Assembly: GCF_009916105.1 (NCBI RefSeq)
Contig: NZ_JAAAXQ010000014.1
Coordinates: forward strand, 1-42,491
Length of the DNA: 42,491 nucleotides
Direction: 5' to 3'
From: Streptomyces sp. GC420
GTDB lineage: Bacteria > Actinomycetota > Actinomycetes > Streptomycetales > Streptomycetaceae
Below the pieces are notes generated by a model that searched no databases, was not told the DNA's origin, and worked only from the letters and a program-made list of their open reading frames with translations. The stretch's first letter is position 1; every line of letters starts with the position of its first letter. Made by a program: the position numbers and the translations under genes. Positions 35,312 through 42,491 of the stretch are shown one piece after another.

Positions 35312-36637
35312 ATGAGTGACACCACGGCCCACGCCACGCCCTCCGCGGCGAACGCCACGCCCTCCGCGGGGAACGCCGCGCCCTCCACCAGGACACACAT
35401 GGCGGACGCCGCGGCACCGCGCGGCGCCGGACCGCTGACCGGTGTCCGCGTGGTCGAACTGGCCGGGATCGGTCCCGGCCCCTTCGCCGCGATGCTCCTC
35501 GCCGACATGGGCGCCGACGTCGTACGCGTCGACCGGCCGGAACCGTCACCCCTCGGCATCAGCCCCGCACACGACCTGACCAACCGCAACAAGCGTTCCG
35601 TCCTCGTCGACCTCAAGTCGGCCGACGGGCCGGCCACCGTCATGGCGCTCGCGGAACGCGCCGACATCCTGATCGAGGGCTACCGCCCGGGAGTCGCCGA
35701 GCGCCTCGGTGTCGGCCCCGGGGAGTGCCTGGCCGCCAACCCGGCGCTGGTGTACGGCCGGATGACCGGATGGGGCCAGGTAGGACCACTGGCGCCCCGG
35801 GCGGGACACGACATCGGCTACATCGCCACCGCCGGCGCCCTCGGCATGATCGGCACGCCCGTTGGCCCGCCGGCGATCCCCGCCAACCTGCTCGGCGACT
35901 ACGCGGGCGGCTCCCTCTACCTCGTGACCGGTGTGCTCGCCGCACTGCTGAACGCCCGTGCCACCGGCGAGGGCCAGGTGGTGGACGCCGCCATCGTGGA
36001 CGGCACGGCGCACCTCACCTCGATCGTCTGGGGCATGCTCGCCTCGGGTACCTGGCAGGACGGCCGGGGCCGCAACCTGCTCGACGGCGGCTGCCCCTAT
36101 TACGCCGTGTACGAGACGGGCGACGGCGGCTGGATGGCCGTCGGCGCCTTGGAGCCCCAGTTCTACCGGGAGTTCGTACGTCTCCTCGGACTCGCCGCCG
36201 ACGACCTGCCGGACCGCAACGATCCGCGCCGCTGGCCCGAGCTCAGGGACCGGTTCGCCGCACGGTTCAAGACCGCGGCCCGCGACGAGTGGGCCGCCGT
36301 CTTCGAGGGCACCGACGCCTGCGTCGCCCCGGTGCTCTCGCTGCGCGAGGCCGCCCGCCATCCGCATCTGGCGGACCGCGGCACCTTCACCGAGGCCCAT
36401 GGCCTCGTCCAGCCGGGCGTGGCCCCCCGCTTCTCCGCCACCCCCGGCGGCCTGCGGCTGCCGCCGGCCGTCCCCGGCGCACACACCCCCGAGGTGGCAC
36501 GCGACTGGGGCGTGGCCCGGCTCGGCGCGCGTCCGGAAACGTCCACGTCCCCGGCCGCGCCGCCCGCCACGTCCCCGGCCGCGCCGCCCGACGAATCGCC
36601 CGACGAGCCGCCAGCCGCCCAGGAGGCCGAGCGCTGA
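35312..36637 (+). CDS. CaiB/BaiF family CoA-transferase or alpha-methylacyl-CoA racemase
   Basis: ATG at 35312 follows ggagaaggg; an earlier GTG at 35216 overlapping the kinase stop lacks such a site. The 441-aa protein has the class III CoA-transferase fold: LTGVRVVELAGIGPGPFAAM, LLADMGADVVRVDRP, NRNKRSVLVDLKSADG and ADILIEGYRPGVAERLGVGP. H166 (RAGHDIGYIA) and D196 (LLGDYAGGS) keep the 30-residue spacing of the catalytic H126/D156 pair of mycobacterial methylacyl-CoA racemase, so racemase activity is favoured over CoA transfer. The racemase would make 2-methylacyl-CoA stereoisomers accessible to beta-oxidation. The N-terminus (ATPSAANATPSAGNAAPS) and C-terminus (SPAAPPATSPAAPPDE) are short repeated extensions not needed for the fold. 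Confidence 0.92.
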   Translation: MSDTTAHATPSAANATPSAGNAAPSTRTHMADAAAPRGAGPLTGVRVVELAGIGPGPFAAMLLADMGADVVRVDRPEPSPLGISPAHDLTNRNKRSVLVDLKSADGPATVMALAERADILIEGYRPGVAERLGVGPGECLAANPALVYGRMTGWGQVGPLAPRAGHDIGYIATAGALGMIGTPVGPPAIPANLLGDYAGGSLYLVTGVLAALLNARATGEGQVVDAAIVDGTAHLTSIVWGMLASGTWQDGRGRNLLDGGCPYYAVYETGDGGWMAVGALEPQFYREFVRLLGLAADDLPDRNDPRRWPELRDRFAARFKTAARDEWAAVFEGTDACVAPVLSLREAARHPHLADRGTFTEAHGLVQPGVAPRFSATPGGLRLPPAVPGAHTPEVARDWGVARLGARPETSTSPAAPPATSPAAPPDESPDEPPAAQEAER

Positions 36638-37662
36638 TGGAACTCTCCACTCCTCTCCAGTACGCGGGAGACCCGCGCACCGCCGCCGACGAGGCCGCCG
36701 CGCTCGAGTCCGCCGGACTCGACGCCATCTGGGTGGCCGAGGCGTACGGCTTCGACTCCCCGACGATCATGGGATACCTCGCCGCCCGCACGGAACGTGT
36801 CAGGATCGGTTCCGCGATCCTCAACGTCTATTCCCGCACCTCCGCGCTCATCGCCCAGACCGCGGCCGGACTCGACGCCCTGACCGGCGGCCGGGCGATG
36901 CTCGGCATCGGCGCGTCAGGACCCCAGGTCGTCGAGGGCTGGCACGGCCGCCGCTACGACAAGCCGCTCGGCCGCACCCGCGAGACCATCGGTCTGGCCA
37001 GGCGCATCTGGCGACGCGAGGTGATCGAGCACCACGGCATCACCGACATGCCGCTGCCTCCGGAGAAGGGAGGTACCCTCGGCAAACCGCTCAAGCTGCT
37101 CACCCGCCCGGTGAGGGCCGCGATCCCCGTGTACGTGGCCGCGCTCGGCCCCGCCAACGTCCGTATGACCGCCGAACTCGCCGACGGCTGGCTGCCGTTC
37201 CTCTACGTCCCGGAGCACGCCGGCAAGGTCTGGGGCGGTCCGCTCGCGGAGGGCGCCGCGCTGCGCGACGCCGCTCTCCCGCCGCTGTCGGTCGTCGCCG
37301 GCGGCCTGCTCGCGATCGGCGACGGCGCCGAGGCGGTACGCGACCTGATGCGGCCCACGATCGCGCTGTACGTCGGAGGCATGGGCGCCCCCGGCCGCAA
37401 CTTCTACTACGACCTCGTGTGTTCCTACGGCTACGAGGCGGAGGCGGCCGTCGTCCAGCAGCACTACCTCGCCGGGCGGAAGAAGGAGGCGGAGGCCGCC
37501 GTCCCCGCCGAACTGTGCGAACTCGTCAGCCTCGCGGGCCCCGAGGGCTACGTGAGGGACCGGATCGAGGTCTTCCGCGAGGCCGGCGTGACGATGCTCA
37601 ACGTCACGCCCGCCGGGCCGGATCCCGCCCGGCTCATCGAGAAGGTCAAGGGCTGGCTCTGA
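36637..37662 (+). CDS. LLM-class F420-dependent oxidoreductase
   Basis: The start codon shares one base with the upstream stop (TGATG), and aggagg precedes it. The 341-aa (beta/alpha)8 protein is of the bacterial-luciferase superfamily. It has an early AALESAGLDAIWVAEAYGFD, RTERVRIGSAILNVYSRTSA, GGRAMLGIGASGPQVVEGWH, IPVYVAALGPANVRMTAELA and DGWLPFLYVPEH. These match F420-dependent dehydrogenases and reductases of actinobacteria (as opposed to FMN monooxygenases). Within the operon it probably performs a redox step on a hydroxy- or keto-acyl-CoA or its precursor alcohol; the exact substrate is unknown. Translational coupling ties it closely to the racemase. Confidence 0.9.
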   Translation: MELSTPLQYAGDPRTAADEAAALESAGLDAIWVAEAYGFDSPTIMGYLAARTERVRIGSAILNVYSRTSALIAQTAAGLDALTGGRAMLGIGASGPQVVEGWHGRRYDKPLGRTRETIGLARRIWRREVIEHHGITDMPLPPEKGGTLGKPLKLLTRPVRAAIPVYVAALGPANVRMTAELADGWLPFLYVPEHAGKVWGGPLAEGAALRDAALPPLSVVAGGLLAIGDGAEAVRDLMRPTIALYVGGMGAPGRNFYYDLVCSYGYEAEAAVVQQHYLAGRKKEAEAAVPAELCELVSLAGPEGYVRDRIEVFREAGVTMLNVTPAGPDPARLIEKVKGWL

Positions 37663-37711
37663 GCGGCAGACCGGCCGGCCGACACCCATCCACCGACGCG
37701 GAGACGACGAC

Positions 37712-38854
37712 ATGCAGCGAGACCTCTTCACCCCGGAACACGAGGCGTTCCGCGAGACCGTGCGCACCTTCCTCGCCAAGGAGGTGCTCCCGCACCACGA
37801 ACGCTGGGAGCGGGAAGGCGTCGTGGACCGAGAGGTGTGGACCTCGGCCGGCCGCCGGGGCCTGCTGGGCCTCGCCGTGCCCGAGGAGTACGGCGGCGGA
37901 GGCACCGACGACTACCGCTACAGCGCCGTGCTCATCGAGGAGTTCGCCCGCGCCGGCGCCTCCGGTGTGGCGCTCAGCCTGCACAACGACATCGTCGGGC
38001 CGTACCTGACCCGGCTGGCCACCGAGGAGCAGAAGCAGCGCTGGCTGCCCGGATACACCTCCGGCGAGACCATCACGGCCATCGCCATGACCGAACCGGG
38101 CGCCGGCTCCGACCTCCAGGGCATCCGCACCACCGCCACCGACCAGGGCGACCACTACCTCCTCAACGGCGCCAAGACATTCATCTCCAACGGCATCCTG
38201 GCCGACCTGGTCATCGTGGTGGCCCGCACCACCCCCGAGGGCGGCAGCGCCGGGCAGAGCCTGCTCGTCGTCGAGAGGGGCATGGAGGGCTTCGAGCGCG
38301 GCCGCAACCTCGACAAGATCGGCCAGAAGGCGCAGGACACCGCCGAACTCTTCTTCAACGACGTACGGGTGCCCAAGGCGAACCTGCTGGGGGAGGAGAA
38401 CCAGGCGTTCTCCTGTCTCATGGCGAACCTCGCCCAGGAACGGCTGGCCATCGCGGTCGCCGCTGCCGCCGCGGCCGAGTACATCCTGGACGTCACCATG
38501 GAGTACGTGAAGGAGCGCGAGGCGTTCGGCCGCCCGCTCGCCCGCCTCCAGCACATCCGCTTCGAGATCGCCGAGATGGCCACCGAGGCGGCCGTCACAC
38601 GCACCTTCATGGACCGCTGCATCGCCGAGCACAGCGAGGGACGACTCGACGCCGTGCATGCCTCGATGGCCAAGTGGTGGGCCACCGAACTGGAGAAGCG
38701 GGTCGCCGACCGCTGCCTCCAACTACACGGCGGCTACGGCTACATGACGGAGTACCGCGTCGCCAAGGCCTTCGTCGACGGACGCATCCAGACGATCTAC
38801 GGCGGCACCACAGAGATCATGAAGGAGATCATCGGGCGCTCCCTGCTGGGTTGA
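37712..38854 (+). CDS. acyl-CoA dehydrogenase, long-chain (LCAD)-like
   Basis: This 380-aa FAD enzyme carries out the first beta-oxidation step. It has [40 protein letters not shown] and the C-terminal [20 protein letters not shown]. The position of the medium-chain catalytic Glu is Gly (YGG), as in LCAD. The matching base is E243 in [15 protein letters not shown], followed by [20 protein letters not shown], the LCAD arrangement. It thus differs clearly from the operon's first dehydrogenase and likely works on the later unsubstituted or branched acyl-CoA. It starts at ATG 37712, 49 bp after the LLM gene, after ggagacgac. Confidence 0.95.
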   Translation: MQRDLFTPEHEAFRETVRTFLAKEVLPHHERWEREGVVDREVWTSAGRRGLLGLAVPEEYGGGGTDDYRYSAVLIEEFARAGASGVALSLHNDIVGPYLTRLATEEQKQRWLPGYTSGETITAIAMTEPGAGSDLQGIRTTATDQGDHYLLNGAKTFISNGILADLVIVVARTTPEGGSAGQSLLVVERGMEGFERGRNLDKIGQKAQDTAELFFNDVRVPKANLLGEENQAFSCLMANLAQERLAIAVAAAAAAEYILDVTMEYVKEREAFGRPLARLQHIRFEIAEMATEAAVTRTFMDRCIAEHSEGRLDAVHASMAKWWATELEKRVADRCLQLHGGYGYMTEYRVAKAFVDGRIQTIYGGTTEIMKEIIGRSLLG

Positions 38855-38954
38855 GCGCGCACTCCCGTCCCCTCGGAGCCCGGCGCCGCACGCGCTCACG
38901 GAACCCCTCGCCCCCGACTGCCGACCGCCTCGGCACGACCGGAAGGTACCCACG

Positions 38955-40169
38955 TTGACCAGCGAAGCGTATGTGTACGACGCGATCCGCACCCCGCGCG
39001 GACGCGGCAGGGCAAACGGCGCCCTGCACGGCACCAAGCCCGTCGATCTCGTCGTCGGCCTGATCGGTGAAGTACGCCGCCGGTACCCCGACCTCGACCC
39101 GGCCGGCATCGACGACATCGTGCTCGGGGTCGTCAGCCCGGTCGGTGACCAGGGAGCCGACATCGCCAGGACCGCGGCGATGGCCGCGGGCCTGCCCGAC
39201 ACCGTGGCCGGGGTCCAGGAGAACCGCTTCTGCGCCTCGGGCCTCGAGGCCGTCAACCTGGCTGCCGCCAAGGTCCGCTCCGGCTGGGAGGACCTGGTCC
39301 TCGCAGGCGGCGTCGAGTCCATGTCCCGTACGCCGATGGGCAGCGACGGCGGCGCCTGGGCGATGGACCCGGTGACCAACTACACGACCGGTTTCGTCCC
39401 GCAGGGCATCGGCGCCGATCTGATCGCCACCATCGAGGGCTTCACCCGGCACGATGTCGACTCCTATGCGGCCGAGTCCCAGGCGCGTGCCACCGAGGCG
39501 TGGAAGGACGGCCGGTTCGACCGCTCCGTCGTACCGGTACGTGACCGCAACGGACTGGTGGTCCTGGACCGCGACGAACACCTCAGGCCCGGTACCACCG
39601 CCGAGAGCCTGGCCGGGCTGAAGCCGTCCTTCGCCCTGGCCGGCGAGGCGGGCGGATTCGACGCGGTGGCGCTCCAGAAGTACCACTGGGTCGAGCGGAT
39701 CGAGCACGTCCACCATGCGGGCAACTCCTCCGGCATCGTGGACGGCGCCGCCCTGACCGTCATCGGTTCCGGCGCCGCGGGGAAGCGGTACGGTCTGCGG
39801 CCGCGGGCCAGGATTGTCTCCGCCGCGGTTTCCGGAGCGGATCCGACGATCATGCTGACCGGGCCGGCGCCGGCCTCACGCAAGGCCCTCGCCAAGGCGG
39901 GGCTGACGGCCGGGGACCTCGACCTGGTCGAGATCAACGAGGCGTTCGCGGCCGTGGTCCTGCGGTTCGTGAAGGACATGGGCTTGCCACTCGACAAGGT
40001 GAACGTCAACGGAGGCGCCATCGCCATGGGCCATCCGCTGGGCGCGACCGGCGCGATGATCCTCGGCACCCTCGTGGACGAACTGGAACGCCGCGACCTG
40101 CGGTACGGGCTCGCCACCCTGTGCGTCGGCGGCGGCATGGGCATCGCCACCGTCGTCGAACGCCTCTGA
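38955..40169 (+). CDS. fadA: acetyl-CoA C-acyltransferase (thiolase)
   Basis: This enzyme catalyses the last beta-oxidation step, thiolytic cleavage of 3-ketoacyl-CoA. The 404-aa protein has the nucleophile C93 ([16 protein letters not shown]), H360 ([17 protein letters not shown]) and acid/base C390 ([11 protein letters not shown]), all intact. The start is TTG at 38955, eight bases after ggaagg, giving [18 protein letters not shown]. With the FadB-like enzyme downstream it forms a complete degradative pair. Upstream spacing of 100 bp is longer than elsewhere in the operon, and no terminator is visible. Confidence 0.96.
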   Translation: MTSEAYVYDAIRTPRGRGRANGALHGTKPVDLVVGLIGEVRRRYPDLDPAGIDDIVLGVVSPVGDQGADIARTAAMAAGLPDTVAGVQENRFCASGLEAVNLAAAKVRSGWEDLVLAGGVESMSRTPMGSDGGAWAMDPVTNYTTGFVPQGIGADLIATIEGFTRHDVDSYAAESQARATEAWKDGRFDRSVVPVRDRNGLVVLDRDEHLRPGTTAESLAGLKPSFALAGEAGGFDAVALQKYHWVERIEHVHHAGNSSGIVDGAALTVIGSGAAGKRYGLRPRARIVSAAVSGADPTIMLTGPAPASRKALAKAGLTAGDLDLVEINEAFAAVVLRFVKDMGLPLDKVNVNGGAIAMGHPLGATGAMILGTLVDELERRDLRYGLATLCVGGGMGIATVVERL

Positions 40170-40303
40170 CCCGCGTCCCGCCGCGCCGCCCTGAAGCACC
40201 TCAGCCCCGCCACCTCCCATTCGCCGTGCCATCGCCCGCGCTGTCGTCGCTCCGTCGCCCGCGCCGTCACCGCGCCGCTCCCGAACCCTGGAGACCGCAT
40301 CCC

Positions 40304-42487
40304 ATGGCCACCACCGCCCAAAGCCGCACCATCCGCTGGGAAGAGGACACCGACAACGTCATCACCCTCGTCCTCGACGACCCCGACCAGTCCGCCAACA
40401 CCATGAACGCGGCATTCATCGATTCGCTGGACGCCACCGTGGACCGCCTGGAAGCCGGACGCGACGGCATCAAGGGCGTCATCCTCACCTCGGCCAAGAA
40501 GACGTTCTTCGCCGGCGGCGACCTGCGCGACCTGATCGCCGTCACACCCGGGACCGCCGACCGCTCCTTCGAGGCCGGCATGCGCGTCAAACGGGCCCTG
40601 CGCAGGCTGGAGACGCTGGGCAAGCCGGTCGTCGCGGCGATCAACGGCGCCGCGCTGGGCGGCGGTTACGAGATCGCGCTCGCCTGCCACCACCGAGTCG
40701 TCCTGGACCGCCCGGCCGCCCGGGTCGGTCTGCCGGAGGCCACCCTCGGCCTGCTGCCCGGTGGCGGCGGAGTGGTCCGCACGGTACGGATGTTCGGTGT
40801 CGCCGACGCCCTGCGGAAGGTGCTGCTCGACGGCAGGCAGTACACACCGGCCGACGCGCTCGAGGCGGGTCTCGTCGACGAGATCGCCACCGACCCGCAG
40901 GAACTGCTCGGCAGGGCACGCGCGTTCATCGACGCGCACCCGCAGTGCCACCAGCTCTGGGACGCCAAGGGCTACCGCATCCCCGGCGGCACCCCGAGCA
41001 CCCCGGCGTTCGCCGCGAACCTGCCCGCTTTCCCCGCGAACCTCCGCAAGAAGCTGGGCGGCGCACCGTATCCGGCGCCGTGCAACATCCTGGCCGCCGC
41101 CGTGGAGAGCACACAGGTGGACATCGACACCGCCTTCGTGGTCGAGGCCCGCTACCTGACGGACCTCGTCACCGGCCAGACCGCGAAGAACATGATCCAG
41201 GCGTTCTTCTTCGATCTCCAGGCGGTCGACTCCGGTGCCAACCGCCCGCAGGGCATGCCCTCCCGCACCGTGGCCAAGGTCGCCGTCCTGGGCGGCGGCA
41301 TGATGGGCGGGGGCATCGCCCACGCCTGCGCGAAGGCGGGCATCGAGGTCGCCCTCAAGGACGTCTCCGTGGAAGCGGCCGCCCGTGGAAAGGCCTACTC
41401 GGAAGCCCTGCTGGAGCGTGCCGTCGCCCGGGGCCGTACGACCGGGGCGGAACGTGACGCGTTCCTCGCCCGCATCACACCCACCGCCGCAGTCGAGGAC
41501 CTGGCCGGCTGCGACGCGGTGATCGAGGCCGTCTTCGAGGACCCCGGGCTCAAGCACCGCGTGTTCCGGGAGGCCGAGAAGACCGTGGCCCCGGACGCCC
41601 TGCTGTGCTCCAACACCTCCACCCTGCCCATCACCCTGCTGGCCGAAGGCGTGGAGCGGCCCAAGGACTTCATCGGACTGCACTTCTTCTCGCCCGTCGA
41701 CAAGATGCGGCTGGTCGAGATCGTCAAGGGCAGGGAGACCGGCGACGAGGCGCTGGCCCGGGCCTTCGACCTGGTACGCCAGATCGGCAAGACCCCGATC
41801 GTCGTCAACGACAGCCGCGGGTTCTTCACCTCCCGGGTCATCGGCCACTTCATCAACGAGGGCGTCGCCATGGTCGGCGAGGGCATCGACCCCTCGACCG
41901 TCGAGCAGGCGGCGGCCCAGGCTGGCTACCCGGCGAAGGTGCTGTCCCTGATGGACGAGCTCACCCTCACCCTGCCGCGCAGGATCCGCGAGGAGACCCG
42001 GCGCGCGACCGAGGCGGCGGGCGGCGACTGGCGCCCCCACCCGGCCGACGCGGTCGTCGACCGCATGATCGACGAGTTCGGCCGTCCGGGACGCAGCGGC
42101 GGCGCCGGCTTCTACGAGTACGCGGACGGGCGGCGGGCCGGGCTCTGGCCGGGGCTGCGCGAGCACTTCACCGACCCCGCCCTGCGCATGACCGATCTCG
42201 GGGAACTCAAGGAGCGGATGCTCTTCGTCGAGGCCCTGGACGCGGTGCGCTGCCTTGAGGAGGGCGTGCTCACCTCCGTCGCGGACGCCAACATCGGCTC
42301 GCTGCTCGGCATCGGCTTCCCCGCCTGGACGGGCGGCGTCCTGCAGTACATCAACGGGTACGAGGGCGGGCTGCCCGGGTTCGTGACACGGGCCCGCGAA
42401 CTGCGCGACCTGCACGGCGAACGCTTCACACCGCCCGGACTGCTGGTGCGCAAGGCGGAGCTGGGCGAGACCTTCACCGACGACTGA
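40304..42487 (+). CDS. fadB: FadB-like bifunctional enoyl-CoA hydratase/3-hydroxyacyl-CoA dehydrogenase
   Basis: This 727-aa enzyme carries the two middle beta-oxidation steps. The N-terminal crotonase domain has the oxyanion segment KKTFFAGGDLRDL and both catalytic Glu: E123 (GGGYEIALACHHRV) and E145 (GLPEATLGLLPGGGG). They are two residues further apart than in E. coli FadB as I recall it. From about residue 325 the NAD domain follows (VAVLGGGMMGGGIAHACAKA), then SNTSTLPITLL, and the catalytic His in GLHFFSPVDKMRLVEIVKG. The C-terminal dimerisation part is present (SVADANIGSLLGIGFPAWTG). ATG at 40304 follows ggag at ten bases. The gene ends four bases before the window end, so further operon genes may lie outside. 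Confidence 0.95.
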   Translation: MATTAQSRTIRWEEDTDNVITLVLDDPDQSANTMNAAFIDSLDATVDRLEAGRDGIKGVILTSAKKTFFAGGDLRDLIAVTPGTADRSFEAGMRVKRALRRLETLGKPVVAAINGAALGGGYEIALACHHRVVLDRPAARVGLPEATLGLLPGGGGVVRTVRMFGVADALRKVLLDGRQYTPADALEAGLVDEIATDPQELLGRARAFIDAHPQCHQLWDAKGYRIPGGTPSTPAFAANLPAFPANLRKKLGGAPYPAPCNILAAAVESTQVDIDTAFVVEARYLTDLVTGQTAKNMIQAFFFDLQAVDSGANRPQGMPSRTVAKVAVLGGGMMGGGIAHACAKAGIEVALKDVSVEAAARGKAYSEALLERAVARGRTTGAERDAFLARITPTAAVEDLAGCDAVIEAVFEDPGLKHRVFREAEKTVAPDALLCSNTSTLPITLLAEGVERPKDFIGLHFFSPVDKMRLVEIVKGRETGDEALARAFDLVRQIGKTPIVVNDSRGFFTSRVIGHFINEGVAMVGEGIDPSTVEQAAAQAGYPAKVLSLMDELTLTLPRRIREETRRATEAAGGDWRPHPADAVVDRMIDEFGRPGRSGGAGFYEYADGRRAGLWPGLREHFTDPALRMTDLGELKERMLFVEALDAVRCLEEGVLTSVADANIGSLLGIGFPAWTGGVLQYINGYEGGLPGFVTRARELRDLHGERFTPPGLLVRKAELGETFTDD

Positions 42488-42491
42488 GCCC

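Noticed and set aside
39464..42415. 983-codon open frame on the minus strand opposite the thiolase and fadB genes
   Set aside because: It mirrors the codon pattern of the real plus-strand genes and reads as Val/Gly/Asp/Arg-rich sequence without any domain; typical antisense shadow in high-GC DNA.

Overview
This window is a very GC-rich actinobacterial chromosome segment. Third codon positions are almost all G or C, and GTG and TTG starts are frequent. There is a GH19 chitinase behind paired 12-bp promoter repeats, a CatR-type Fur regulator, LAL and PucR regulators, a BldC-like MerR protein and F420-dependent enzymes. Together these point to Streptomyces or a close relative. I see no tRNA, rRNA, CRISPR array or insertion sequence.

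Region 1 (1-5.4 kb) holds small genes. They are a possible 84-aa protein interrupted at its end by an 86-bp tandem duplication, a tiny membrane protein, a secreted chitinase and a maltose O-acetyltransferase. They also include the decayed remains of a sigK/rskA pair, a membrane-anchored Pro/Ala/Gly-rich protein and a pentapeptide-repeat protein. Region 2 (5.5-8.9 kb) is an oxidative-stress locus. A catR-like gene lies divergent from katG, with a relic of the cognate furA in between, and katG is followed by two very strong hairpins. Region 3 (9-13.8 kb) carries an unknown membrane-anchored protein, a 930-bp gene-poor stretch, an orphan ChvE-type sugar-binding lipoprotein, a YihY/BrkB membrane protein and a YciI-like protein. 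Region 4 (14.3-24 kb) has a secreted cutinase of the PET-hydrolase family and a giant LAL regulator with an unusual 300-residue low-complexity insert. It continues with a PucR-type regulator, a small membrane protein coupled to a sodium/solute symporter, and an exported beta-carbonic anhydrase. Region 5 (24.7-31.8 kb) is a mix of small unknowns, a frameshifted alpha/beta hydrolase, a DUF6300-like zinc-ribbon protein, a relic of an FAD oxidoreductase, a GH15 trehalase/glucoamylase, a GvpU-like protein and a MerR regulator.

Region 6 (31.8-42.5 kb) is the most coherent system. A TetR repressor is divergent from a seven-gene catabolic operon: acyl-CoA dehydrogenase, APH-fold kinase, CaiB/BaiF CoA-transferase/racemase, LLM flavin oxidoreductase, LCAD-like acyl-CoA dehydrogenase, thiolase and a FadB-like bifunctional enzyme. 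The first two genes overlap by ATGA. They look like a split version of the ACAD10/ACAD11 or LvaC/LvaA pair, which in known cases phosphorylates a 4-hydroxyacyl-CoA and then removes the phosphate. My inference is that the operon degrades a 4-hydroxy (gamma-lactone-derived) and possibly methyl-branched acid through beta-oxidation.

Four gene remnants (sigK/rskA, furA, the hydrolase and the FAD oxidoreductase) show that parts of this segment are decaying. All functional calls rest on motifs recognised by eye; no database search was run.
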